DNA of 33,411 bases from Sulfobacillus benefaciens (GTDB lineage: Bacteria > Bacillota > Sulfobacillia > Sulfobacillales > Sulfobacillaceae). The notes beneath the pieces were generated by a model, which was not told the DNA's origin, ran no database searches, and saw nothing but the letters and a program-made list of their open reading frames with translations. The stretch is from positions 1-33,411 of the forward strand of contig PXYW01000031.1 in the NCBI GenBank assembly GCA_003023695.1, given 5' to 3'. A program made the translations under genes and the position numbers. Positions 8,676 to 15,618 of the stretch are shown piece by piece (the stretch's first letter is position 1; every line of letters starts with the position of its first letter).

Positions 8676-9863
8676 CTATGCGTTCTCCAGCAATTCGGCC
8701 ATGCGGTCTAGTCCCGTGCTGAGTCTTTCCAGTGACGTGGCATAGGATATGCGAAAATACTGAGGCATGCCAAAACCGGATCCAGGCACTACGGATACGT
8801 CAGCAAATTCCAACCATGCTAAAGCCAAGTCATCTGCAGAATTAATCGTCCGGTTTTTTACCGTTTTCCCAATCCACGGGCTCATGTTCACCCAGAGGTA
8901 AAAGGCACCCTTGGGAGCCACCACCGACAAGCCCTTTATCGCATTAACCCGAGAAACTGCAAAGCGGCGCCGACGGTCAAATTCGCGGTGCATTTCCCCA
9001 ACCGCTTCCTGAGGGCCGGTAAAAGCCTCCAAAGCAGCATACTGCGAGATGGTGGTAGGATTGGACGTTGATTGCGACTGCAGATTGCTCATCGCAGAAA
9101 TCACTTCTTTCGGGCCGGCTGCATAGCCAATTCTCCAACCGGTCATCGCATACGCCTTTGACACCCCGTTAATGACGATAGTGCGCTCGCGCATTCCCGG
9201 GTACTGGGCAATAGAAACTTGCTCGGCATCGTCATAGACTAGTCGACCATATATTTCGTCGGAAATCACGAACCAATCGCGTTCTATCGCCAGTTGCGCA
9301 ATGTCCGCCAAGTAGCTCGGACGAATCACAGCACCGGATGGGTTGCTGGGAGAATTGAGAATGAGTCCTTTGGTTTCGGGGTTGGCTACTCGCAGAATAT
9401 CATCCACGGTTAACTCGTTCTGATGTTCCGGGGCAATGTCTACCTCTTGTACGATGCCCGCGGCCAGACGGATTTGTTCAGGGTAGGTCACCCAATAGGG
9501 AACCGGCAGCAAAACCCCATCGCCAGGACTCACCAGAGCCATGGTCGCATTATATAAGGAATGCTTGGCACCGACTGAAACCAAAACTTCATCAGGTGTA
9601 TAGTCCACCCCAGTGTCCAACTTCAGTCGTCCACAGATGGCGGTCTTTAAAGCGACAATGCCGCCCACCGCGGTATAACGGGTGTGCCCATGCTCCACCG
9701 CTTCACACCCCGCACGGCGAATATTTTCCGGTGTGTCAAAGTCGGGTTCTCCAGCGCCAAAATTCACCACATCGCGGCCCTGGGCGGCCAAGGCTTTGGC
9801 CTTGGCATCGACTGCCATGGTAGGTGAAGGACTAAGTTGGGTTACGCGTTCAGCCAATTTCAA
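8676..9863 (-). CDS. Class I/II PLP-dependent aminotransferase, aspartate aminotransferase type
   Basis: A protein of 395 residues belonging to fold-type I aminotransferases, Bacillus/Thermus aspartate aminotransferase subgroup. Signatures are FGAGEPDFDTP (35-45), NSPSNPSGAV (170-179), SDEIYGRLVYD, and the PLP-lysine motif SKAYAMTGWRIGYAAG with the Schiff-base Lys at 236. The C-terminal FRISYA carries the Arg that binds the substrate carboxylate. The likely reaction is aspartate plus 2-oxoglutarate to oxaloacetate plus glutamate, but the exact specificity cannot be read. The start is TTG with GAGGAGG eight bases upstream. It lies between a creatininase-family gene (27 bases) and murD (one base). 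Confidence 0.92.
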   Translation of the reverse strand: MKLAERVTQLSPSPTMAVDAKAKALAAQGRDVVNFGAGEPDFDTPENIRRAGCEAVEHGHTRYTAVGGIVALKTAICGRLKLDTGVDYTPDEVLVSVGAKHSLYNATMALVSPGDGVLLPVPYWVTYPEQIRLAAGIVQEVDIAPEHQNELTVDDILRVANPETKGLILNSPSNPSGAVIRPSYLADIAQLAIERDWFVISDEIYGRLVYDDAEQVSIAQYPGMRERTIVINGVSKAYAMTGWRIGYAAGPKEVISAMSNLQSQSTSNPTTISQYAALEAFTGPQEAVGEMHREFDRRRRFAVSRVNAIKGLSVVAPKGAFYLWVNMSPWIGKTVKNRTINSADDLALAWLEFADVSVVPGSGFGMPQYFRISYATSLERLSTGLDRMAELLENA

Positions 9864-9890
9864 CGATGATTCCTCCTCAACATCCAGTTC

Positions 9891-10622
9891 TCAGTGTGCC
9901 TCGATAAAAAGGTCATCCCGCCACAAATCTTCCAGCATACGGGACAAGCGGGAGACCACCAACTCAATAATTTTTTCGCCTTTTTCCTTGGTGCCGAGCC
10001 GTCCATCTCCAGTCGTCGCATGACGCAATACCTTATCTTGAATACCTATGGCCTTGACGCGAAATTTAGGCTGAAACGGATTAAATGTGGCATCCTCCAT
10101 TTTTACCCAATTTCCAGCCATAGCTAGCATTACAGCGGTTTCGTCTTCGCCAGCGTGTCCTTGGCCTGAGGCCACCGTTAAAATATCTTGGCTATAATCC
10201 AGCCACCAGTTCACCATCACTGCGCGCATCCCGGCCTCTGCCATGGACTCCATGGCTTCTTGCAACGCACCCACATTTCCGCCATGGCCATTCATCAAAA
10301 TGAGATTGCGAATTCCCCACCGACTGGCGTTGACTCCTACTTCTGCGACATATTGACTAAAAGCGCGATTGGATACAGAAATAGTACCAGGCCATTGAGC
10401 CAAGTCCCAGGTATGCCCATAAGGCACCACAGGCAATACCAGAACGCGTTCAGGAAACAACGCCTCTAACCGTGCGGCAAATTCCGCCGGGGCTATGTTG
10501 TCGGTTCCTAAAGGACAATGCATGCCGTGAGCTTCCACGCTGCCCGTCGGCAAAATGGCCGTGTCTATATGATTGACGACCTGTTCTTGAAAGGTTTTGC
10601 TGGTCAACCGTTCCCAATACAC
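9891..10622 (-). CDS. Creatininase-family metal-dependent amidohydrolase
   Basis: A protein of 243 residues of the creatininase / formamide hydrolase (MftE-like) superfamily. The metal-binding residues are present in GSVEAHGMHCPLGTD (E30, H32, D41), NGHGGN (H113) and GHAGEDET (E159). The family hydrolyses cyclic or linear amides in the cytoplasm, including creatinine, formamidopyrimidine intermediates and mycofactocin peptide. The substrate here cannot be decided. No mycofactocin or riboflavin/F420 gene is nearby to guide the choice. The start is GTG at 10622 after AGGTGA. It follows the SASP gene by 20 bases. Confidence 0.85.
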   Translation of the reverse strand: MYWERLTSKTFQEQVVNHIDTAILPTGSVEAHGMHCPLGTDNIAPAEFAARLEALFPERVLVLPVVPYGHTWDLAQWPGTISVSNRAFSQYVAEVGVNASRWGIRNLILMNGHGGNVGALQEAMESMAEAGMRAVMVNWWLDYSQDILTVASGQGHAGEDETAVMLAMAGNWVKMEDATFNPFQPKFRVKAIGIQDKVLRHATTGDGRLGTKEKGEKIIELVVSRLSRMLEDLWRDDLFIEAH

Positions 10623-10642
10623 TAAATCACCTGACTCTCCAC

Positions 10643-10870
10643 CTACTTGGTATTTTGCGATCGTTCGCGCTGAATCCGGTTCATCAACCCGCCAATGCTA
10701 CCGGTCTCTTTTGCCGTTAATCCGCCCCAGCCTACTTGACGCACCTTTTCCATCAGCCCCAAAAGTTCAGCCGCTTCCATTTTTAGCATGGTTAGGTTTT
10801 CTCGTTGGGATTTGTTGGTCTTGGAGGCAGATTTCTTTTCTAGTGTACCAGGTTGCGATTGACTCGTCAT
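10643..10870 (-). CDS. Divergent alpha/beta-type small acid-soluble spore protein
   Basis: A protein of 75 residues. Residues 29-70 follow the SASP alpha/beta plan: a first helix (LKMEAAELLGLMEKV), a loop, then LTAKETGSIGGLMNRI, matching the DNA-binding signature of the family (LT.RENGSVGG.M.KR). Such proteins coat and protect spore DNA and are degraded at germination by the GPR protease. The usual GPR site (E-[IV]-A before a conserved E-[FL]-G) reads EAAELLG here, so cleavage may differ. A Lys/Ser-rich N-terminal tail of about 25 residues precedes the core. ATG start with AAAGGAA upstream. It heads the series toward creatininase, aminotransferase and murD. I cannot read a convincing sigma-G promoter upstream. 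Confidence 0.7.
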   Translation of the reverse strand: MTSQSQPGTLEKKSASKTNKSQRENLTMLKMEAAELLGLMEKVRQVGWGGLTAKETGSIGGLMNRIQRERSQNTK

Positions 10871-10967
10871 GGCGTTCTGTTCCTTTCTTTTCCCTTGATT
10901 TACCCTTGGGTGAAGATTTTCCCTTTAGTGTGTCCCAAATCTGCTAATTTATGGACCTGGACCAAAC

Positions 10968-10995
10968 AAAAAAGCGGAGAGCCAAAGGCCTCCGC
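10968..10995 (-). terminator. Rho-independent terminator after qcrC
   Basis: GCGGAG (10974-10979) pairs with CTCCGC (10990-10995), extended by an inner GC pair step. On the minus strand the hairpin is followed by six T (10968-10973). It lies 17 bases past the qcrC stop and about 100 bases before the SASP gene, so it separates the qcr operon from the downstream series. The plus-strand side has only a weak T run, AAGTTTT. Confidence 0.8.
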
Positions 10996-11012
10996 AAGTT
11001 TTACCACTCCAT

Positions 11013-11735
11013 TTATTTTAAATTCGACAAAAATGGCACTAAGTCTTTAATCGCCGCTGGGGGCAAATTCAACTGCGGCATTCCTCCTTTGGGGTTTTCC
11101 AACTGCGCTTGAATTTGAGCTGGACTTAATATGCTCCCTACGTGACTCAAATCCGGGGGGTAAATCCATTGCCCTGTCGGCGTCTTTACGGCACCCGTTT
11201 GATCCCCGCCTAGCCCTTGGATGTAGTGACACGTCGCGCATGAAGACTTAAATATATTGTACGGTTCTTCCGCTGTCAGGGTATCATGCGCATAAACGCC
11301 ATTCGCTGTGAAATAGCCAAGAAACAACATTCCGAACATTAATAGCCCTAACATCAACGGGCGTTTTAACAGCCGCCGTTCGGGATAGCGGTCGATAAAT
11401 GGCACCAAGTACAGTGTCGCAACCCCGATGGCGGGCACTAAGAACATCAAAATCCAGTCATATTTGACTAGGCCGAGAACGCTCCAATAATACCCACCGA
11501 CATCGAAAAAGTTTTCTACCCAATAAAAATACCAGTCCGGTGCAGGAACATACGCCCAGTCCCCAGGATCGGCCACATGGCCCAAACTAGGATGGACAAA
11601 CAATGAAAACACAAACAGCACGGCAATCGCCACCAAACCCACAACCAGTTCCTTCAATAGGTGTTCTGGCCAAAATGGGACGACGCCCTTATCTTGATAT
11701 TCTTTCGCTTTATGTTCGTGCTCGTGATCGTTCAT
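11013..11735 (-). CDS. qcrC: Menaquinol:cytochrome c reductase cytochrome b/c subunit (QcrC)
   Basis: A fusion of the cytochrome b subunit IV-like part with a C-terminal cytochrome c domain, as in Bacillus. Three or so membrane helices (about 29-48, 97-113 and 127-143) include PDWY (66-69), the counterpart of the PEWY quinol-site motif. The c-type heme motif CATCH is at 166-170, with a likely Met ligand in KGGMPQL. The c domain should face outward. The protein is 240 residues from the ATG at 11735, which lies eight bases after GGAGG; a TTG three bases earlier is possible. The N-terminus is His/Glu-rich (MNDHEHEHKAKE). Third gene of qcrABC, followed by a terminator. Confidence 0.95.
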   Translation of the reverse strand: MNDHEHEHKAKEYQDKGVVPFWPEHLLKELVVGLVAIAVLFVFSLFVHPSLGHVADPGDWAYVPAPDWYFYWVENFFDVGGYYWSVLGLVKYDWILMFLVPAIGVATLYLVPFIDRYPERRLLKRPLMLGLLMFGMLFLGYFTANGVYAHDTLTAEEPYNIFKSSCATCHYIQGLGGDQTGAVKTPTGQWIYPPDLSHVGSILSPAQIQAQLENPKGGMPQLNLPPAAIKDLVPFLSNLK

Positions 11736-11757
11736 CAATAACCCCTCCTGCCCGAGA

Positions 11758-12429
11758 CTAATAGGGTCCGGTAATGCCCTGGCGCCGAATCATAAGAAAA
11801 TGCAACCCCAAAAAGGCGATTAGCAGCGCGGGCAGGAACAAGACATGAATTGCAAAAAATCGGGTCAATGTCGCCGCACCAATATTGTTACCGCCAGACA
11901 AAATCTTCTGAAGTGCGGGTCCTATAAAGGGAACATATTTAGCAAAACTCACCCCAACCTGAGTCGCAAAGTATGCTTTTTCGTCCCATGGCAACAAATA
12001 CCCGGTAAAGCCAAAAGCCAGAATCAGAATCAATAGGGTGACGCCCACCAGCCAATTAAGTTCTCTAGGTTTTTTATAGACTCCCATCCAATAAATCCGC
12101 AGCATATGCAATGTAACCATAATGATGATGAGGGACGAACCCCAATTGTGCATACTGAGCAGTTGAAGACCAAAAAGTACGTGATGCATTAAGTATTTGG
12201 TAGAGTTATACGAATTGACAATATCGGGCACATAATACATCGCTAAAAACATTCCGGTGATAAATTGCGCAATGATCAGCAAGAATGTTACCCCACCAAA
12301 ACAATAGACGAACGCTGAGACCCGTTCACTGGGATTGACGTGAGCCGGCACAGGGTGGTCGGCCATATCGCGCCATAGGGGCGAAACCATGAGACGATCG
12401 TCAATCCACCTTACGAGACGCGTATACAT
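11758..12429 (-). CDS. qcrB: Menaquinol:cytochrome c reductase cytochrome b6 subunit (QcrB)
   Basis: An integral membrane cytochrome b6 of 223 residues with four main helices. The bis-His heme b ligands are visible as H94/H108 (MHNWGSSLIIIMVTLHML) and H195/H210 (FFAIHVLFLPALLIAFLGLH). Cys43 in VYCFGGVTF matches the position that covalently binds the extra heme (heme ci/cn) in b6-type proteins. The enzyme takes electrons from menaquinol and passes them to the Rieske protein and cytochrome c while moving protons. It is 38 bases after qcrA and 22 before qcrC. Confidence 0.96.
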   Translation of the reverse strand: MYTRLVRWIDDRLMVSPLWRDMADHPVPAHVNPSERVSAFVYCFGGVTFLLIIAQFITGMFLAMYYVPDIVNSYNSTKYLMHHVLFGLQLLSMHNWGSSLIIIMVTLHMLRIYWMGVYKKPRELNWLVGVTLLILILAFGFTGYLLPWDEKAYFATQVGVSFAKYVPFIGPALQKILSGGNNIGAATLTRFFAIHVLFLPALLIAFLGLHFLMIRRQGITGPY

Positions 12430-12466
12430 CAGTCACACCGCCTCCAAATTCCAAAAAATAAGTAAA

Positions 12467-13054
12467 TTAGGCTTCTTTAAGACACGGTTGTGCTGGGGCC
12501 TCTACCATGCGCTGATGCGCATGAGTAAAGGTGGATTCCCGCGCTATCCACACGTCGGGTCCCACCATTTTCCAGCGGAAGACTCCCAAAGGCAACGGTG
12601 CAGGACCAGACACATTAAGTCCGTCAATGGTGTAGACGCTGCCGTGGCAGGGACAGTGAAATTGGTTGTCGGCTTGTATCCAGTTCACATGGCAGCCTAA
12701 GTGGGTGCAAATCGGAGACAAAATAAAAAACTGGCAGGATCCGCCTATATAACGTAGATAGGCATAATCCGCTGCCGGAAGTTTGGCCCAATGATCCACT
12801 TCAATATAGGAATACGGCGCCTTAACCACTGTCCCTACCCCACCAGTGCCCGCCTGCACCGAGGATTGTTGCAAACCGGTTGCGGCTCCTAGATTAACCC
12901 AGGTTGGCGCGGGGTTTTGAAATGCGGGGGTGATAGCGACGCCTAAAGCCGGGATCGCTACTAAAATCGCAATAATACCCATCACTACGTTAAGGACCCA
13001 GTTGAAAAAATCTCGGCGTGTCCAGCCGGCCCGCTGTGGCCTTTTGCCCGCCAT
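12467..13054 (-). CDS. qcrA: Menaquinol:cytochrome c reductase Rieske iron-sulfur subunit (QcrA)
   Basis: A Rieske protein of 195 residues. The N-terminus has a twin-arginine signal/anchor: TRRDFFNWV (12-20) followed by a hydrophobic segment to about residue 43. The [2Fe-2S] motifs are CTHLGC (116-121) and CPCHGS (134-139). Ligands are C116, H118, C134 and H137, with C121/C136 forming the usual disulfide. The cluster domain lies outside the membrane and carries electrons from menaquinol to the cytochrome c domain of QcrC. ATG with GGAGGGA upstream. First gene of the operon, about 60 bases downstream of the predicted transcription start. Confidence 0.96.
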   Translation of the reverse strand: MAGKRPQRAGWTRRDFFNWVLNVVMGIIAILVAIPALGVAITPAFQNPAPTWVNLGAATGLQQSSVQAGTGGVGTVVKAPYSYIEVDHWAKLPAADYAYLRYIGGSCQFFILSPICTHLGCHVNWIQADNQFHCPCHGSVYTIDGLNVSGPAPLPLGVFRWKMVGPDVWIARESTFTHAHQRMVEAPAQPCLKEA

Positions 13055-13118
13055 GGGAATCCCTCCATAAAATTCTGATTGTTCTCACTAAAAGTTTTTA
13101 AAAGTTCCCTTATACAGA

Positions 13119-13150
13119 TTAACTATAGTTAAGTGTATTTGTAGAGTCAA
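13119..13150 (-). promoter_or_regulatory. Sigma-A-type promoter of qcrABC with a 14-bp palindrome over the -10
   Basis: On the minus strand TTGACT (13150-13145) and TATAGT (13127-13122) are separated by exactly 17 bases, a near-consensus vegetative promoter. The -10 is embedded in the perfect palindrome TTAACTATAGTTAA (13119-13132), a candidate operator. Transcription would begin near 13115, giving a leader of about 60 bases before qcrA. The region 13055-13212 holds nothing else I can identify. Confidence 0.75.
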
Positions 13151-13212
13151 CAAAGAATCGTTTTACCCAAGCGTGTATTTATCATGTACCTGGTACTTTC
13201 TAAGGATTGACT

Positions 13213-14190
13213 CTATCCCCAAGTCAAAATTAACCCGATAAAGGTTAGGTAAAACAGGCCAGCCATTAGGAGTGGACCGCGAGTTAACCGATGCCGATGA
13301 CTTCGCCATAAAATCCAAGCGGCAGAAGCCCAGGCCAGGCCGGCTGCTGCCAGTTCCCATCCGGTTAATCGCCATGGGGTCAAAAAAATTCCCATCGCAG
13401 GAACTACAGAAGCTTGAAATGCCATGGCACCGGTGACATTGCCGAAGGCCAACGTATCCTTCCCCCGGCGGATCCAGATGACGCTGTTTAACACTTCAGG
13501 AAGTTCGGTCGCAATTGGCGTAATAATCACCGATAAGAAGAAGCCAGAAATGCGAAGGCTTGCGGAGGCATGGTCCAATGCCATCACAAAAAACCGGGCA
13601 CCCAAAATCATGCCGGAAAGCGCCATCGCCACTTGAATCCATGCCATCAACCACACTGGTACCGAGCCAATGGCCATATGCAACCGATCACCAGGGGGCA
13701 GAGCTTTTTGAGCATCTCGACTGTGGCGGACAACCGTCCAGGCATGGACGAGGTACCCGAGAATTAAAACGCAGGCCAACGGGCGGTGCCACGCAGCAGG
13801 CAAGAATCCGGTGCTGATAGCCATGCCAAAAGATACTACAAAGAAAGTCAAATCGCGTTCCAAGGAGCCCGCACGCAAACGCGGGGTTATCCGTCGATGA
13901 GACCATAGCCCAATTCCAATGATCATGAAGGCTAACGTTGCCAACATTAATGGGGCTCCTAAAATGGCGCCCAGTCCGATCGCATCGCTTACCTGACTTG
14001 CCCCAAAAACGATGGCCATCACCGGAACCAATGTCTCCGGCAACGCAGTCCCCAGGGCGGCGAGCAAGGAGCCTACCGCCCCCTCGCCAAGCCCCAAGAT
14101 GAAGCCCAGCCACTCGATACCATTGGTGAAGTAGTCGGCTGATAAAATGATCAATACCATGCCACTGACTAAAATCAGAAGGAGTGACAC
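13213..14190 (-). CDS. CaCA-family cation antiporter (sodium/calcium exchanger type)
   Basis: A membrane protein of 325 residues with about ten hydrophobic helices in two inverted halves. The two alpha repeats that form the ion site are recognisable: GEGAVGSLLAALGTALPETL (35-54) and SVIITPIATELPEVLNSVIW in the second half. This matches bacterial members of the Ca2+:cation antiporter superfamily (YrbG/NCX-like), which extrude Ca2+ or related cations in exchange for Na+ or H+; the ion specificity is not readable. The GTG start follows a G-rich GGGAGGGG stretch. It is 59 bases after trmL and could be the last gene of the pyk series or have its own promoter. Confidence 0.88.
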   Translation of the reverse strand: MSLLLILVSGMVLIILSADYFTNGIEWLGFILGLGEGAVGSLLAALGTALPETLVPVMAIVFGASQVSDAIGLGAILGAPLMLATLAFMIIGIGLWSHRRITPRLRAGSLERDLTFFVVSFGMAISTGFLPAAWHRPLACVLILGYLVHAWTVVRHSRDAQKALPPGDRLHMAIGSVPVWLMAWIQVAMALSGMILGARFFVMALDHASASLRISGFFLSVIITPIATELPEVLNSVIWIRRGKDTLAFGNVTGAMAFQASVVPAMGIFLTPWRLTGWELAAAGLAWASAAWILWRSHRHRLTRGPLLMAGLFYLTFIGLILTWG

Positions 14191-14249
14191 CGTACCCCTC
14201 CCCCCTTTTTTGTCAATGGATTATATGGACAATCCAGAGGCTCCTATGC

Positions 14250-14708
14250 CTACCAACCGGGAAATCCTTGTTGTCTTAAGGCCTCGTACACAACGATTGC
14301 TACGGCATTAGACAAATTTAGTGACCGTACCGGCCCGCGCATTGGAATCCTGCGCTGTCGATCCGGATATTGGTCTAACAGCCAGTTGGGCAAACCGACC
14401 GATTCACGGCCAAAGATCAGTACGTCCTCTGGCCCATATACCGTATCAATATAAGATGCGTCGGCACCAGAGGTGAACAAATGCAAATGCTGGGGGGACT
14501 TTAGAGACGCCGGAAAGGCTTCCCAAGATTTGTGAATCCGCACATCCACCAGATGCCAATAGTCTACCCCAGCCCGCCGTAAATAGCGATCGCTTACCGA
14601 AAATCCCAAAGGCTCAATCAAGTGCAGCGTGGTCTCGGTTGCCGCGCAGGTACGAGCAATATTCCCGGTGTTAGGCGGAATCTCTGGCTCCACTAACACC
14701 ACATGCAA
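14250..14708 (-). CDS. trmL: tRNA (cytidine(34)-2'-O)-methyltransferase TrmL
   Basis: A SPOUT-class RNA methyltransferase that 2'-O-methylates the wobble nucleotide of leucine tRNAs using S-adenosylmethionine. Motifs are EPEIPPNTGNIARTC near the N-terminus, FGRESVGLP in the middle and PMRGPVRSLNLSNAVAIVVY, which forms the trefoil-knot SAM pocket. I chose the TTG at 14708 (152 residues), because GGGGAGGG lies eight bases upstream and the family begins exactly at this HVVLVEPE strand. A longer in-frame GTG/ATG form reaching 14762 would overlap the upstream aminotransferase gene. Last but one gene of the pyk series. Confidence 0.92.
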   Translation of the reverse strand: MHVVLVEPEIPPNTGNIARTCAATETTLHLIEPLGFSVSDRYLRRAGVDYWHLVDVRIHKSWEAFPASLKSPQHLHLFTSGADASYIDTVYGPEDVLIFGRESVGLPNWLLDQYPDRQRRIPMRGPVRSLNLSNAVAIVVYEALRQQGFPGW

Positions 14709-14736
14709 TCCGTGGTCCCTCCCCTTTTGCCTTGTA

Positions 14737-15585
14737 TTATGGCTGAAGACCCGCCCGCTCATGCAAATCCTGCAGCAACTGACGAGCCATGGGGCCGCTT
14801 GGGTTTTTTACCGGATGGCCGTCGATGGAAGCAATCGGCAAGACTTCGGTAAGGGTTCCCGTGAGAAACACCTCATCTGCCATAAGCAGCTGATCAACAC
14901 TAAACGGGGTTAAATTCACCGAAATATTGCGTGCCTGCGCTAGTTCCAACACAACATGCCGGGTAATACCAGACAGAATATAATTGGTCGCCGGGGCCGT
15001 ATAAAGCATACCATCTTTAGCCATGAAAATATTCGCGCTAGTAGCTTCCGTCACCATGCCGTCGCGGACAAAGATCGCGTCGAAAGCACCGCTTTGATGT
15101 GCTTTCTCCTTAGCTAAGACATTAGGCAATAGTCCTATGGTCTTAATCCACACCTTAGCCCAACGATCATCGGGCACCGTGATCATGGGGACCCCCTGAC
15201 CCACCGTTTCTTTAGGAATCGGGTTTACCGGCCGCACCCACATCAAAACCGTAGGAGGCGTAGAGCCCGGTGGCGGAAATCCATGGGCACGGCGATGAGT
15301 GCCCCTGGTCGCTTCTATGTACAGGCTTGCTTCAGATTGCTCCGGCCCGAGCTCCAGGATGAGTTGTTCCGCTACACGCGCCAATTCCGACCCATCCATG
15401 GCGGGTAATTGAATAGCAGCCAAACTTCTCTGCAATCGTGCCAGATGCAACTCCCATTCAAAGAGTTTTTTGTGGTAGACATGAATCACTTCATACACAC
15501 CATCAGCAAATAAAAATCCCCGATCATCAATGGAGACCATAGCCTCCGATTCCGGCACCATCTTCCCGTTGAGATACACGTGCAT
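14737..15585 (-). CDS. dat: D-amino acid (D-alanine) aminotransferase
   Basis: A fold-type IV PLP enzyme of 282 residues, close in plan to the Bacillus D-amino acid aminotransferase. Visible are DDRGFLFADGVYEV (20-33), YIEATRGTHRRAHGFP (89-104), the PLP lysine in WIKTIGLLPN (K148), and TEATSANIF (179-187) with the glutamate that contacts the PLP ring nitrogen. It interconverts D-alanine and 2-oxoglutarate with pyruvate and D-glutamate, supplying D-Glu or D-Ala for the cell wall, and so relates functionally to murD elsewhere in the window. AAGGGAAG lies upstream of the ATG. It sits 33 bases after pyk, whose product pyruvate is a substrate or product of this enzyme. Confidence 0.9.
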   Translation of the reverse strand: MHVYLNGKMVPESEAMVSIDDRGFLFADGVYEVIHVYHKKLFEWELHLARLQRSLAAIQLPAMDGSELARVAEQLILELGPEQSEASLYIEATRGTHRRAHGFPPPGSTPPTVLMWVRPVNPIPKETVGQGVPMITVPDDRWAKVWIKTIGLLPNVLAKEKAHQSGAFDAIFVRDGMVTEATSANIFMAKDGMLYTAPATNYILSGITRHVVLELAQARNISVNLTPFSVDQLLMADEVFLTGTLTEVLPIASIDGHPVKNPSGPMARQLLQDLHERAGLQP

Positions 15586-15618
15586 CTTGCTTAACTTCCC
15601 TTCGCCATATACTTAAGC

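Noticed and set aside
13186..13196. GTACCTGGTAC palindrome downstream of the CaCA gene as a terminator
   Set aside because: The stem is only five pairs and no T run follows on the minus strand.
13163..13375. Minus ORF of 70 residues overlapping the CaCA gene end
   Set aside because: It is mostly antiporter coding sequence in another frame with no family signal.
14218..14235. GGATT/AATCC hairpin between trmL and the CaCA gene
   Set aside because: The stem is short and is followed by A-rich rather than T-rich sequence on the minus strand.
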